Source: Candidatus Fimimorpha excrementavium (GTDB taxonomy: Bacteria; Bacillota; Clostridia; Lachnospirales; Lachnospiraceae). From it: 36,211 nt of DNA. The notes beneath the pieces are model-generated. The model saw nothing but the letters and a program-made list of their open reading frames with translations, ran no database searches and had not been told where the DNA came from. The stretch spans positions 1-36,211 of the forward strand of contig DVJD01000055.1 of the NCBI GenBank assembly GCA_018710785.1, read 5' to 3'. Of this stretch, positions 17,136 to 25,628 are shown in pieces. How positions within the stretch are numbered: the stretch's first letter is position 1; the number at the start of each line of letters is the position of its first letter. Position numbers and translations under genes: made by a program.

Positions 17136-17141
17136 ATTATA
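17136..17141 (-). promoter_or_regulatory. Extended -10 promoter for the thioesterase-cvfB pair
   Basis: The minus strand reads TGATATAAT, a TGN-extended perfect -10 box at 17136-17141. The -35 region is T-rich (TTTGTT at 17 bases) and weak, which the extended -10 could compensate. Confidence 0.5.
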
Positions 17142-17251
17142 TCACAGTTATCCCAAAAAACAAACACGCAGGCTTGTTTTTTCTTTCTTTTTTCTCATAG
17201 AAACCCCGAAAAAATATCCCAAAAATTTTTTAAATTTTTTCAAAAAAACAC

Positions 17252-17280
17252 TTGCTTTTTTCTTCAGGCTGTTATATAAT
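17252..17280 (+). promoter_or_regulatory. tRNA-Gln promoter
   Basis: TTGCTT (17252-17257), 17 bases, perfect TATAAT (17275-17280), about 50 bases before the mature tRNA. Confidence 0.75.
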
Positions 17281-17329
17281 ACATATCGTTGTGAGAAACG
17301 AGAGCAAACACAGCACACAAAATGAATAA

Positions 17330-17401
17330 AGCGCTATCGCCAAACGGTAAGGCACTGGACTCTGACTCCAGCATTTCCAGGTTCGAATCCTGGTAGCGCT
17401 G
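17330..17401 (+). tRNA. tRNA-Gln (anticodon CTG)
   Basis: A full cloverleaf can be drawn. The acceptor AGCGCTA pairs with TAGCGCT (17394-17400), and the D arm is GCC-AAACGGTAA-GGC. The anticodon stem CTGGA/TCCAG encloses the loop CTCTGAC, giving anticodon CTG and reading CAG. The T arm is CCAGG-TTCGAAT-CCTGG, and the discriminator is G at 17401. The 3' CCA is not encoded. The first pair is A-T rather than the T-A common in bacterial tRNA-Gln, while the D arm is typical of Gln. It stands alone between its own promoter and terminator. Confidence 0.95.
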
Positions 17402-17410
17402 CTTATGGAT

Positions 17411-17440
17411 AGGGCTTCATACAGAAGCTCTTTTTGTTTT
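17411..17440 (+). terminator. tRNA-Gln terminator
   Basis: AGGGCTTC-ATACA-GAAGCTCT pairs over seven to eight positions with one G-T and is followed by TTTTTGTTTT, ten bases after the tRNA. Confidence 0.85.
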
Positions 17441-17493
17441 GTCCGGAAATCATGATCCATCTCTTTGGCTGATGCCATCCCATAATGTTTTCC

Positions 17494-17522
17494 GGGGATG
17501 CCGCAAAATTGGCAGCATCCCC
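17494..17522 (-). terminator. Terminator after the MBL hydrolase gene
   Basis: GGGGATGC (17494-17501) and GCATCCCC (17515-17522) form a perfect eight-base stem just past the hydrolase stop. The tail in minus-strand RNA (GGAAAACATT) is only weakly T-rich, so it may mainly separate two converging transcripts. The arm GGGGATGCTGC also occurs in the terminator after pflA. Confidence 0.6.
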
Positions 17523-17529
17523 TTCTGTG

Positions 17530-18345
17530 TCATTCATCAAAAATATTGTCGCCGTCACACCAGAACTCTATCCCGGGAAACTCTTCCGAACGGTAATTGA
17601 CACCTTCACGGATTCCCGCCTTATCCTGTATGCCAGTGAGAGACCCGTCCAGGATTTTTCCGGTGAGACCGATCAGATTCTTCACCTGTTCTCTTCCCTT
17701 AAGCGGCTGCCCGTGGAACCGAACTACCTGATCGTATCCATCCAGGTTCCAGAGCTTTTCCATGCTGCGGTGATACGTCTCCACTGTGGTTCCATATCCT
17801 ACACTCTTCTTATGGTTGATAACCGAATCATTGGCCATATCACCGGTGAACAAAAGCCGGTTGGTACGATCCAGGAAACAAATCGAGCCCAGGGTGTGTC
17901 CCGGAGTCTCAATCACTTCCAAATCATGTCCGCCCAGAGAAAACACCATGCCCTCCCGAATCGCCATACGGCTGTACGGCTGATCCGGAATCAGTGACTG
18001 CAGCGCTTCTTCCAGATGTTCCGGAGAAAATCTTCCCACTCTCGTCTCCACATACCACTTTCTCTTTTCATAGGTACACATATCAATGGAGGCCTGAAAA
18101 TCTTTTTCCGACAAATAAACCACAGGAAACTGCCCATTGCCTCCCGCATGATCCACATGCCCGTGGGTATTCAGAACATACAGGGGCTTATCCGTGATTT
18201 CCTTCACTTCTTTTGCCAGATTTCCCATACCGGCCCCCGTATCAATCAGAGCCGCCCGCTCTTCTCCGACCACCAGAAATGACTGCACCGCCATCTCATT
18301 CAGACACCAGGTATTGGGGGCGATTTCTTTGATATTATGTTTCAT
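17530..18345 (-). CDS. MBL-fold metallo-hydrolase
   Basis: A 271-residue cytoplasmic metallo-beta-lactamase-fold enzyme. The metal motif THGHVDHAGG (60-69) supplies His61, His63, Asp65 and His66. The later ligands are in IETPGHTLGSI (third His) and FTGDMAND (bridging Asp), and a C-terminal FHGQ supplies a likely last His. The N-terminal strand AALIDTGAGM is typical. There is no second domain, so this is a general glyoxalase-II-like hydrolase and its substrate cannot be told. The ATG at 18345 follows AAGGAG at a normal distance. It has its own extended -10 promoter and a hairpin after the stop, so it appears monocistronic. Confidence 0.9.
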   Translation of the reverse strand: MKHNIKEIAPNTWCLNEMAVQSFLVVGEERAALIDTGAGMGNLAKEVKEITDKPLYVLNTHGHVDHAGGNGQFPVVYLSEKDFQASIDMCTYEKRKWYVETRVGRFSPEHLEEALQSLIPDQPYSRMAIREGMVFSLGGHDLEVIETPGHTLGSICFLDRTNRLLFTGDMANDSVINHKKSVGYGTTVETYHRSMEKLWNLDGYDQVVRFHGQPLKGREQVKNLIGLTGKILDGSLTGIQDKAGIREGVNYRSEEFPGIEFWCDGDNIFDE

Positions 18346-18443
18346 CTTACCTTCTCCTTTCTCTCCCCATATTCCAATAATCGCAGGAATCAGAAGGAAC
18401 GGCCATTTTATCTCCGACTATTCCTGCCTTTCTGTTACTTTTC

Positions 18444-18449
18444 AGTATA
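18444..18449 (-). promoter_or_regulatory. Extended -10 promoter of the MBL hydrolase gene
   Basis: The minus strand reads TGGTATACT, a TGN-extended -10 box at 18444-18449, about 100 bases before the start codon. The -35 is poor. Confidence 0.45.
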
Positions 18450-18524
18450 CCACACAAAAAGAACACGAAACCAGAACAATATTCTGCATTTTTATACTTT
18501 TCTTTATCCGCTGCCAGTCCATCT

Positions 18525-21500
18525 CTAATTATCAATTTCTTTCGTGGCGCTCGTTATAGTTTTCTCCTCTGCCAGCCCGGCTGTCTCCCTCTCTTTTACT
18601 TCCTCTTCCAGCATAAATGCCAGTACGGCGATGGAAAGCACGCGGTCCTGAACATCTTTTTTCGTCTGATACCATCCGTCTCTCTCCTCTTTCCAAAAGG
18701 AAACCGACGTTCCTCCGAATCCGTCCAAGACGGTCAGGCGTACCTCCCTGGCCGTCACCGTCCGGCCAAAGGCGATTGGTTTGGGGGCAAAGGAAGACGG
18801 AAGTCTTCCGGCCGCCGCCTCCTTCCATTCCCCGCCGCATCGGTATTCCACACGGTATGTCCGGATGTCTCCCTCATGTTCCCTCTGATTTTGACGCGGC
18901 ATATACAAAAGCCCTGACAGCTTCACCGGCCGGTCTGCAGTCAGACGGATGTGATACGGGTGCCCTCCTTCCAGACGGATAAACGTATCTGCCGAGCCGT
19001 CCAGAACCGCCGAAAGGTCTTCCTGCGGATTTTCCTCCCAGACAGCCTGGATGCCAAGCTGTTCCATACCGTAATTGGGGAAGTATGCGGCCCGAAGCGC
19101 TTCTTCCGTCACTGCGGCCCTCGGCTGAAACTCGCCTGAGCTCACGTAGTCCCACAGGCTTTTAAACAGAGCCGCCGCTTCGGGCCGCCGTTTCCACTCA
19201 TGCTCCAGATCGGCAGTGACCGCCAGCAGCTTTCCTTTTCCCACCCGGCAGGAAAAAATCATGCCCAATTTGTAATTTCGGTTCCACTCGTCAATGGGCT
19301 GCACAATCATCTCCACATCTTCCGGCAGCGCTCCCATCTGGAACCCGCGGGCGCCTTCCACAATTCGCTCCCACTGCCATCCGCCGCTGGCCTCTGTGGG
19401 AAAACCCTTCAGAGCAGGATGGCTGCTGTCACAGATCATCCCCATTCCGCGCCCCCAGGTGGGCCCCATCTGCGCATTCCAGAATACCGGGCGGAACCGG
19501 AGGGGCGGACAGTCATAGGAAAGGGAGGCCGGATCCGGTGAAAACAACACCCGTTTTCCCTCCCGGAGCCCCCTGCAGGCTTCTTTCCAGGAACGGGTAT
19601 ACAGGCACGAATCTTCCGGCGTCAGCTTTTCCTCTCTTTTTCGAAGATATTCCGACGCAGTGTTTTCCTCCGGCTTTTTATAAATCCAGATCTTCCATGT
19701 ATTGGAGATCCCCGAATCGCCGATCCCCGCTTCCACCGTATACTCCATGGGCGCCTGCATTCCTTCCAGGGATACCTGGAGCGTTCCCGCCTCCGTATTT
19801 TTCCCGATGGGAATGTCCATGGCTTCAAAGGCGCCGTTTTCCACCACCATTCCCCGGGAATCCGTGATTTTCCACCAAATCGTCTGCTGTCTCAGTGGAT
19901 ATGGGCCAAAATGGCAGAGTTCCACCCGGGCATTCAGCTCCTCTCCCTGCACATAGGTGTATTGTTTTAGGCGCAGGAGTACCACCGTCTCACTGCAGAA
20001 CTGCTTCCACTCTTCTTTGCTCACATATCCTTTTTCCTCCCAGAATGGATCCAGGATACCCACCAGGGCCGTTCCTTGTCCCAGATAATCGTGCAGATCC
20101 AAAAGCTCAAACCCATACAGATGGGGCGTGCGGAAGTTGGCTTCCAAGTCTTCCTTATACATGGCCGCCTGCTGACGCCCGGAATGATAAACAAATTCGC
20201 GGTTCTGCGAAAGCACGTGATTCGTCCTTGCACTTTCTCTGAACACAATATAGTTTCCCGGATGCATATACCCCGTAAACTTATCAATCACAGAAAAGTC
20301 CGGATAGGAACACCACTGTCCCAGTTCATGGCAAATGACCGGATAGGAAATGCCTTTCAGAGATTCCCTGTAATCCTTTCCTTTCCATCCCTGCCAGTTT
20401 CGAATGGTGCCTCCCGGCTCCAAGCCATACCCGGAGCGGTGAAAATAGACATAATCGGTTCCGGTGATCTCGGACGGAGGCATGGGATAAGGCCAGCCGG
20501 ACTGGATGGTATATAACCGTCTTGCGTCATAACGTTTGATCTGTTTCACCCAGTTTTTCAGAGGATTCAGCCAATCTCCCGCCGGTTCATTGCTGGGAGA
20601 GAGCATGACAAAGGACGGATGATTTCCAAACCGATCCACGATTCGCCTGGATTCTTCCATCAGCACATCATTCATCTCAATCCCATCACGGAATACATTC
20701 CACATCCCGCATTCCGCCTGCAGATAAACCCCAGCCTGATCTGCGGCTTCAAAGGCAGCTTCCGGCGGGCAGTAGGAATGGAAGCGAATATAATTCAGCC
20801 CCCACTCTTTGACGGTATCCATCACATGTTTCCACCATTCCAACTGGCAGGAAGGATACCCGGTCAGGGGATAATCGCCGCCAAAATGGGTTCCCCGGAA
20901 ATAGGCAGGACGGTTATTGACGACAAACATTCCATCCCTGACGCTGATGCTGCGAAATCCAAAGGTGACTGTTTTTTTCTGCACACCCCAGAGGCTTTCC
21001 AGTACCACCGCCGCGGATTCCAAATGCGTGGAAAACTCATCCCACAGCGGCGTATCCTGCGGATAAATGGTTTCCAAAACCACCTCTGTCTTTCCCGCTG
21101 GAATCTCCCATACGGCTGCCGCCTGTTCTTCCCGCTGCGAATCCCCGCTTGTTCCCTGGACAACAGTCAATTCTGCCCGGCACATCCCGTCGCTGTGATT
21201 GCACACCGTCACGCAGAATCTGGCCTTCCTGGTATCGATCTCCGTTTCTGCTTTGACTGCTGCGATCTCCACCACGGGTGCAAACTGAATTTCTGTTTTT
21301 CCCACCAGCCCATTCCAGGTGGCTGCCAGCGCGTCCGATACTCCATGGCCGTCCGGCCGGTAGGGAAGCTGCCATCCATTATCCACACAGATGGCAAGGC
21401 GATGATCGCCCGCTGTCAGTTGCCCCAGTTCAAAGCAATGGGGCGTGCAGAGGGAACGTTCTTCTCCGATTTTTCTTCCGTCCACCCACACGCTTGTCTT

Positions 21501-22316
21501 CCACCTGGTGCATTCCAAATACAGGCGGCTCCACAAATTCTCCTGATTCTCTGAGACATGAAAGCGCGTCTGATACCAGGCTTTTCCCGTGTAGTGTCTG
21601 GGCGGCTGGCTGAGAAACGGAACATTTACCCCATTTTCCTGTCCATATTGATATTCTTCCCGTTCATACCAGAGCGGATCATAGAGACTCTGCACCCAGT
21701 CCGTCTTTTTTGTGATCGGATCGCCATACCCCTGGGACTGGAGGATGCCGGGAATCTGAATCTCATCCGAAAATTCTTTTTCTTCCCAGTGCTGTCCTTC
21801 GCCTATCCCTTCCCGGTCCAGCGCCACCGTCCACCTTCCGCTCAAATCAATGGTTTGGCCGTCTTCATACGTTTTCTCCATCACAAAATTGGTCAAAAAG
21901 ATCCCTCTTCGCTCCACCTGCTGCTTTTTTTTCACCCGGTATCCCCGTTTTTCAAAAAAAGGACGGGCGGTTATGGAAGCATGGGTGGTGAATATCTTGC
22001 CCTTGTGCGCCTGCTCCAGACAGTCACAGAGCGCGCTTGCCACCCCTGTTCCCTGATAATCTTTATGGACATAGAGCCGATCCAGATATCCGTTTTCATC
22101 CATATCCGCAAATCCGATGATATGGCCGTCCTCCTCGGCGATTCTGGTATCATGTTCCCCAAAAGAAGATTCCCACGCCTGTCCGTCCACATGGCCCGTG
22201 GCCCAGACATCCAGCTGTACCGCCGTATAATCCTTAGCATTTACCGTATGTACCGTATCATAAAACAGTTCTGCCATTTCTTTCCAATCACCCGTTTGAT
22301 ACGTTCTTATTTCCAT
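18525..22316 (-). CDS. GNAT acetyltransferase - GH2 glycoside hydrolase fusion
   Basis: A 1263-residue cytoplasmic protein joining two enzyme families. Residues 1-147 are a complete GNAT N-acetyltransferase with the acetyl-CoA motif VHKDYQGTGVASAL (83-96) and ending NFVMEK. About ten residues later a GH2 glycosidase begins (DLSGRW, 157). It has a jelly-roll sugar-binding domain (about 160-345), an immunoglobulin-like domain (about 345-458) and a TIM barrel from about 460. The barrel has acid/base Glu577 (SPSNEP) and nucleophile Glu664 (CHELGQW). The C-terminus (about 1095-1215, VLDGSADTFI...TYRVEYRCGGEWKEA) resembles an F5/8 carbohydrate-binding domain. The ATG at 22316 follows GGAGG by nine bases. 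No stop or frame break lies at the junction. It follows the PepSY gene after 179 bases. GH2 specificity is unknown (beta-galactosidase or glucuronidase type are common), as is the GNAT acceptor. Confidence 0.88.
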   Translation of the reverse strand: MEIRTYQTGDWKEMAELFYDTVHTVNAKDYTAVQLDVWATGHVDGQAWESSFGEHDTRIAEEDGHIIGFADMDENGYLDRLYVHKDYQGTGVASALCDCLEQAHKGKIFTTHASITARPFFEKRGYRVKKKQQVERRGIFLTNFVMEKTYEDGQTIDLSGRWTVALDREGIGEGQHWEEKEFSDEIQIPGILQSQGYGDPITKKTDWVQSLYDPLWYEREEYQYGQENGVNVPFLSQPPRHYTGKAWYQTRFHVSENQENLWSRLYLECTRWKTSVWVDGRKIGEERSLCTPHCFELGQLTAGDHRLAICVDNGWQLPYRPDGHGVSDALAATWNGLVGKTEIQFAPVVEIAAVKAETEIDTRKARFCVTVCNHSDGMCRAELTVVQGTSGDSQREEQAAAVWEIPAGKTEVVLETIYPQDTPLWDEFSTHLESAAVVLESLWGVQKKTVTFGFRSISVRDGMFVVNNRPAYFRGTHFGGDYPLTGYPSCQLEWWKHVMDTVKEWGLNYIRFHSYCPPEAAFEAADQAGVYLQAECGMWNVFRDGIEMNDVLMEESRRIVDRFGNHPSFVMLSPSNEPAGDWLNPLKNWVKQIKRYDARRLYTIQSGWPYPMPPSEITGTDYVYFHRSGYGLEPGGTIRNWQGWKGKDYRESLKGISYPVICHELGQWCSYPDFSVIDKFTGYMHPGNYIVFRESARTNHVLSQNREFVYHSGRQQAAMYKEDLEANFRTPHLYGFELLDLHDYLGQGTALVGILDPFWEEKGYVSKEEWKQFCSETVVLLRLKQYTYVQGEELNARVELCHFGPYPLRQQTIWWKITDSRGMVVENGAFEAMDIPIGKNTEAGTLQVSLEGMQAPMEYTVEAGIGDSGISNTWKIWIYKKPEENTASEYLRKREEKLTPEDSCLYTRSWKEACRGLREGKRVLFSPDPASLSYDCPPLRFRPVFWNAQMGPTWGRGMGMICDSSHPALKGFPTEASGGWQWERIVEGARGFQMGALPEDVEMIVQPIDEWNRNYKLGMIFSCRVGKGKLLAVTADLEHEWKRRPEAAALFKSLWDYVSSGEFQPRAAVTEEALRAAYFPNYGMEQLGIQAVWEENPQEDLSAVLDGSADTFIRLEGGHPYHIRLTADRPVKLSGLLYMPRQNQREHEGDIRTYRVEYRCGGEWKEAAAGRLPSSFAPKPIAFGRTVTAREVRLTVLDGFGGTSVSFWKEERDGWYQTKKDVQDRVLSIAVLAFMLEEEVKERETAGLAEEKTITSATKEIDN

Positions 22317-22403
22317 CTCGCCCTTCCTCCTGCTTTTCCTGTCAGACAGCACATGACAGAATGTCGAATTTCATGCCTGTCCCATTTTTTCTGCATACAA
22401 TAA

Positions 22404-22464
22404 GGAGAGGGAATCTCTCCCCTCTCCCATAAACCATACCGGGCGCTGCCTGCTTGATATGGTT
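22404..22464 (-). terminator. Hairpins after the PepSY lipoprotein gene, possible weak terminator
   Basis: GGAGAGGG (22404-22411) pairs perfectly with CCCTCTCC (22420-22427). Upstream in transcript order, AACCATA pairs with TATGGTT (22432-22438 with 22458-22464). The RNA then reads TTATTGTATG, a poor T tract, so termination may be partial and transcription could continue into the GNAT-GH2 gene. Confidence 0.45.
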
Positions 22465-22495
22465 CGAGATCTTTTCTATTTTACCTCGTTTCTTC

Positions 22496-23263
22496 CTATT
22501 GATAAATACTTTCTTCACTCCATTCCAAAAAATCTCCCGTGGCGGCATCCATCTCAAACTCATACTCCTTTTGATTATAATAGATGTCTCCCTCATAGAA
22601 CTGTCTTCCATCATCCCAGTCCAGCTTAATCCGGATATTTTCTGATGTGGCGCCGGGCACTTTGGCCAGCGCGAGATTCGCAGCTTCTTCCATACTGATG
22701 ACACCCTCCTGTGCCCCGGTGGGCGCTGCCTGGGTTCCTCCCGGATAATAAAAGTCATCGTCAATGTCAAAATCAGAACTCAGGATCTCCCCATAGAATG
22801 CGGCAATTTCATAATCATATTCTTTATTCTGTACATAAAACTCCACATCATAGATATCACGGCCGTCTTCCCTCTCCCGTCTTACCCGTATCCCGCTGAC
22901 CTCCGCTTCCTGAACGCCAGCATCCTGAAGAGCAATATCCTTTGCGGCATCCGGAGAAATACCGGTATCCGTCAACGGCTGTGTGGTCTCTGCCGCTGCT
23001 TGGCCTGCCGCCGGTTGGGTGGTTTCCGGTTGACTTGCAGCCGGGGTTGTTTCCACCGCCGACTGCGTGGAATCCGGCGACTGGACCGGAGCTGTGGTGG
23101 GTACCTGCATGGGCGCTGTCTGCTCTGTCTGCACGCCCAAAGTCTGACTTGCCGAAACGTTCCCCTGCGTCACCGATGCCGCCTCTGTACTGCCGCATCC
23201 CGACAAAAGTGTGCCTGTCAATAGAACAGCTACTGCCATCCCGATATACGATTTCTTTCTCAT
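22496..23263 (-). CDS. Double PepSY-domain lipoprotein
   Basis: A 255-residue surface lipoprotein. A signal peptide with lipobox LLSGC (Cys23) is followed by a Thr/Pro/Ala/Gln-rich linker (about 24-95, repeated TTQP/TTPAA). Two PepSY domains follow, about 100-165 (ISPDAAKDIALQDAG, then YDVEFYVQNKEYDYEIAAFYGEIL) and about 185-255 (ISMEEAANLALAKVPG, then YEGDIYYNQKEYEFEMDAATGDFLEW). PepSY domains are small extracytoplasmic modules thought to inhibit peptidases or modulate partner proteins. The ATG at 23263 follows AAAGGAG; the upstream extension to 23305 lacks a ribosome site and would displace the signal peptide. It lies 227 bases after the histidine kinase gene and carries a probable response-regulator site in front. 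It is likely a target, and perhaps a feedback partner, of that kinase. Confidence 0.9.
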   Translation of the reverse strand: MRKKSYIGMAVAVLLTGTLLSGCGSTEAASVTQGNVSASQTLGVQTEQTAPMQVPTTAPVQSPDSTQSAVETTPAASQPETTQPAAGQAAAETTQPLTDTGISPDAAKDIALQDAGVQEAEVSGIRVRREREDGRDIYDVEFYVQNKEYDYEIAAFYGEILSSDFDIDDDFYYPGGTQAAPTGAQEGVISMEEAANLALAKVPGATSENIRIKLDWDDGRQFYEGDIYYNQKEYEFEMDAATGDFLEWSEESIYQ

Positions 23264-23399
23264 AAAATCATTCTCCTTTCTCTTATCCATGATTCTTTCC
23301 GCCATGCTGCTTTCGCAATCATGCTCCTGGTTTTTATTTTCATTTTGATTTTATCTGTCATGGTATTCAAGTGTTTCTCTGTTCCCTCTTGACACTTAA

Positions 23400-23432
23400 A
23401 ATATAAAAGAGAAAGATTAAAGAAAAATTAAA
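23400..23432 (-). promoter_or_regulatory. Response-regulator operator and -10 box before the PepSY gene
   Basis: Two adjacent 11-base direct repeats, read on the minus strand as TTTAATTTTTC and TTTAATCTTTC (23422-23432 and 23411-23421), differ at one position. They end five bases before a TATATT -10 box (23400-23405) and cover the -35 position, where no consensus -35 exists. Tandem half-sites at about one helical turn replacing the -35 are the classic layout for OmpR-family activators, and such a regulator is encoded just upstream. Confidence 0.6.
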
Positions 23433-23490
23433 ACGCAAATCTTTTTCATTTTTCTATGACCCGCTAAGTCAGCCGCCTCTTCTGCACGAT

Positions 23491-24855
23491 TTAACCGTCT
23501 GCCGGAAAACGGATTGTGAATATGGTGCCGGTTCCCAGCTCGCTGTCCGCCTGTATGGTTCCCCCGTGGACTTTTACAATCCACTGGACCATGGAAAGTC
23601 CCAGTCCGGAGCTTTCTGAACCGCTTCTGGATGGATCTGCCTGATAAAACCGGTCCCAGATACGGGGCAGATCCTCTTTCCCGATCCCGATTCCATCATC
23701 CCGTATCACGGCGGTGATGCAATCCGCCGTCTGTGACAGATGAATCCAGATATGACCGCCCTCTTTTCCATAGGAGACGGCATTATTCAAAAGATTCATC
23801 CACATGCGTATGAGAAGTGTCTCATCCCCTTTTTTCATAACATTGGGCTGAATATCTGTGTAGACGGCAATGTTTTTTTCCGCCGCCCGCTCCTTTGCTT
23901 CTTCCGATGTGATTTCCAAAAGCTCACTGAGATCCTGCTGTTCCATCACCAGTTTTTCCCTCCCCTGATCGGCTCTGGACAAAATCAGAAGCTGGGACAC
24001 CATCTGCGAAAGGGCGGCGGTCTTTTTCTGGATGACGCCGATCTCCTCTCTGATCTGTGAATCCAGATCCTTCCGTTCCAAAAGCGCGTCACACTGCATC
24101 AAAATAACCGCAATGGGCGTCCTCAATTCATGGGATACATCGGATGTAAACTGCTGTTCCCGCTGAATGCTGCTTTCCACCTGATCCAGCATCCCGTCAA
24201 AGGTCGCTGCCAGCGTATAAATCTCATCCTTTCCCTCACCGAGATGAATTCTTCTGGAAAAATCGGATTTTCTGCGAATGTCCTGAACCGTTTCCGTGAT
24301 TTTCTTTACCGGTGCCAGCGTCCTCTTTGTCATGCCGTATCCCAAAAGGGCTGCAAATACCACTATCAGCGGAAAGACGATGAACGCCGCCCGCAGAATG
24401 GCCTTAAAATTTCCCTCCGCCTCGGCGACGGAGGTGATTCCGCGTATCAGGATATCCCCGTAGCCATCCACCAGGCTGCTCATATCCATGACATAATACC
24501 GCACATTCCCGGATGCAACCTCCCTCAGATTTCCATCCTGAAATTGGGTGGTCTGATCAAAACCATAGGGAATCTTTCCGTACAAAAGAACACCGTTTGT
24601 ATCATATAGAGAAAGATATACGTTATCCTTTAATTCCATCAGATCGGAATCAAAGTGCAGATCTCGGTTTCGATACGTCACATCTTCCGTTGCCTCTGCA
24701 ACCCTGTCCCTCAGTTTTCTCTGCACGGTGGAGAGAATCTCCTGATTGCTGACGGAAAACAAAAGAACCAGCGCGGCACAGACGACTGCCGCCATCAATG
24801 TTGTATACAAAAGCGTCAATTTCGCCTTCAGCGAAAGTTTTTTTCCATATGCCAT
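23491..24855 (-). CDS. Sensor histidine kinase
   Basis: A 454-residue membrane kinase. TM1 is about 12-35 and an extracytoplasmic sensor about 36-152. TM2 is about 154-174 and a HAMP linker about 175-228 (TKRTLAPVKKITETVQDI). The dimerisation/phosphoacceptor segment is SDVSHELRTPIAV, with His242. The ATPase domain has an N box (LIRMWMNLLNNAVSYG), a G1 box (RDDGIGIGKEDLPRIWDRFYQ) and a G2 box (SSGLGLSMVQWIVKVHGG). It autophosphorylates on His242 and passes phosphate to the regulator encoded immediately upstream; the start codon lies three bases after that gene's stop, so translation is probably coupled. The stimulus is not readable; the downstream PepSY lipoprotein suggests an envelope signal. 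Confidence 0.95.
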   Translation of the reverse strand: MAYGKKLSLKAKLTLLYTTLMAAVVCAALVLLFSVSNQEILSTVQRKLRDRVAEATEDVTYRNRDLHFDSDLMELKDNVYLSLYDTNGVLLYGKIPYGFDQTTQFQDGNLREVASGNVRYYVMDMSSLVDGYGDILIRGITSVAEAEGNFKAILRAAFIVFPLIVVFAALLGYGMTKRTLAPVKKITETVQDIRRKSDFSRRIHLGEGKDEIYTLAATFDGMLDQVESSIQREQQFTSDVSHELRTPIAVILMQCDALLERKDLDSQIREEIGVIQKKTAALSQMVSQLLILSRADQGREKLVMEQQDLSELLEITSEEAKERAAEKNIAVYTDIQPNVMKKGDETLLIRMWMNLLNNAVSYGKEGGHIWIHLSQTADCITAVIRDDGIGIGKEDLPRIWDRFYQADPSRSGSESSGLGLSMVQWIVKVHGGTIQADSELGTGTIFTIRFPADG

Positions 24856-24858
24856 CTA

Positions 24859-25536
24859 TCATTCCCTTTCTTTTCTCAAAACATATCCGCTTCCCCGCAC
24901 CGTATGGATGAGTTTTTCCTCAAACGGATCATCCAGTTTCTTTCTCAGATATCGGATGTACACATCGATGACATTGGAACCTCCGGCATAATCATAATTC
25001 CATATATGCTGCTCCAGCTTATCTCTGGACAAAACCACCCCGGCATTCTGGGCCATATAGCGGAGGATGGAAAACTCTTTTCCGGAAAGTTTGATTTCCT
25101 TTCCCTGACGAAACACCTGCTGGGTATCCAGCCGCATCTCCATATCGCCAATCTGCAGAGACGAACTCTTTTCCCCTGACGGCTTCCGCAGCATGACACG
25201 GATTCTGGCCAGCAGCTCTTCAAATGCAAATGGTTTCACCAGATAATCATCTGCCCCCAGATCCAGTCCGTTGACCCGATCCTCCACACTGTCCCTGGCA
25301 GTCAGAAAAAGAATGGGAACATGATTTCCCATGGCCCGAATTTTTTTCAAAGCTTCCAGTCCGTTCATCTTCGGCATCATGATATCCAAAATCATCGCGT
25401 CATATTCGGCACAGGCCAGATATTCCAGCACCTCTTCTCCGTTAAAGCAGGCATCCACACTATAATTGGCCTCCGTCAGCCGTTTTTTCAGCAGACGATT
25501 CAAATCCCGCTCATCTTCCGCAATCAAAATCCTCAT
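24859..25536 (-). CDS. OmpR/PhoB-family response regulator
   Basis: A 225-residue two-domain regulator. The receiver domain (1-120) has the acidic pair Glu7-Asp8, phosphoacceptor Asp51 (MILDIMMPKMNG), the conserved Thr in LFLTARD and the Lys in YLVKPFAFEEL. The winged-helix output domain (about 128-225) ends VIDVYIRYLRKKLDDP and IHTVRGSGYVLR. The ATG at 25536 follows AAAGGAG by seven bases; the frame to 25605 is an unsupported extension. It is the first gene of the pair and has its own promoter. It likely activates the PepSY gene through the tandem repeats at 23411-23432; self-regulation is not evident because no such repeat lies at its own promoter. Confidence 0.96.
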   Translation of the reverse strand: MRILIAEDERDLNRLLKKRLTEANYSVDACFNGEEVLEYLACAEYDAMILDIMMPKMNGLEALKKIRAMGNHVPILFLTARDSVEDRVNGLDLGADDYLVKPFAFEELLARIRVMLRKPSGEKSSSLQIGDMEMRLDTQQVFRQGKEIKLSGKEFSILRYMAQNAGVVLSRDKLEQHIWNYDYAGGSNVIDVYIRYLRKKLDDPFEEKLIHTVRGSGYVLRKERE

Positions 25537-25570
25537 GGCAGTCTCCTTTCCGCGCTTTCTCATTACCTCA

Positions 25571-25599
25571 TTTTTACCCGATCCTCCTCCTCTTGTCAA
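25571..25599 (-). promoter_or_regulatory. Promoter of the two-component operon
   Basis: Minus-strand consensus TTGACA (25594-25599), 17-base spacer, TAAAAA (25571-25576). The start codon is about 35 bases downstream of the -10. Confidence 0.65.
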
Positions 25600-25628
25600 T
25601 CCCACCGCAGGAAAATCGCTTTGTATTC

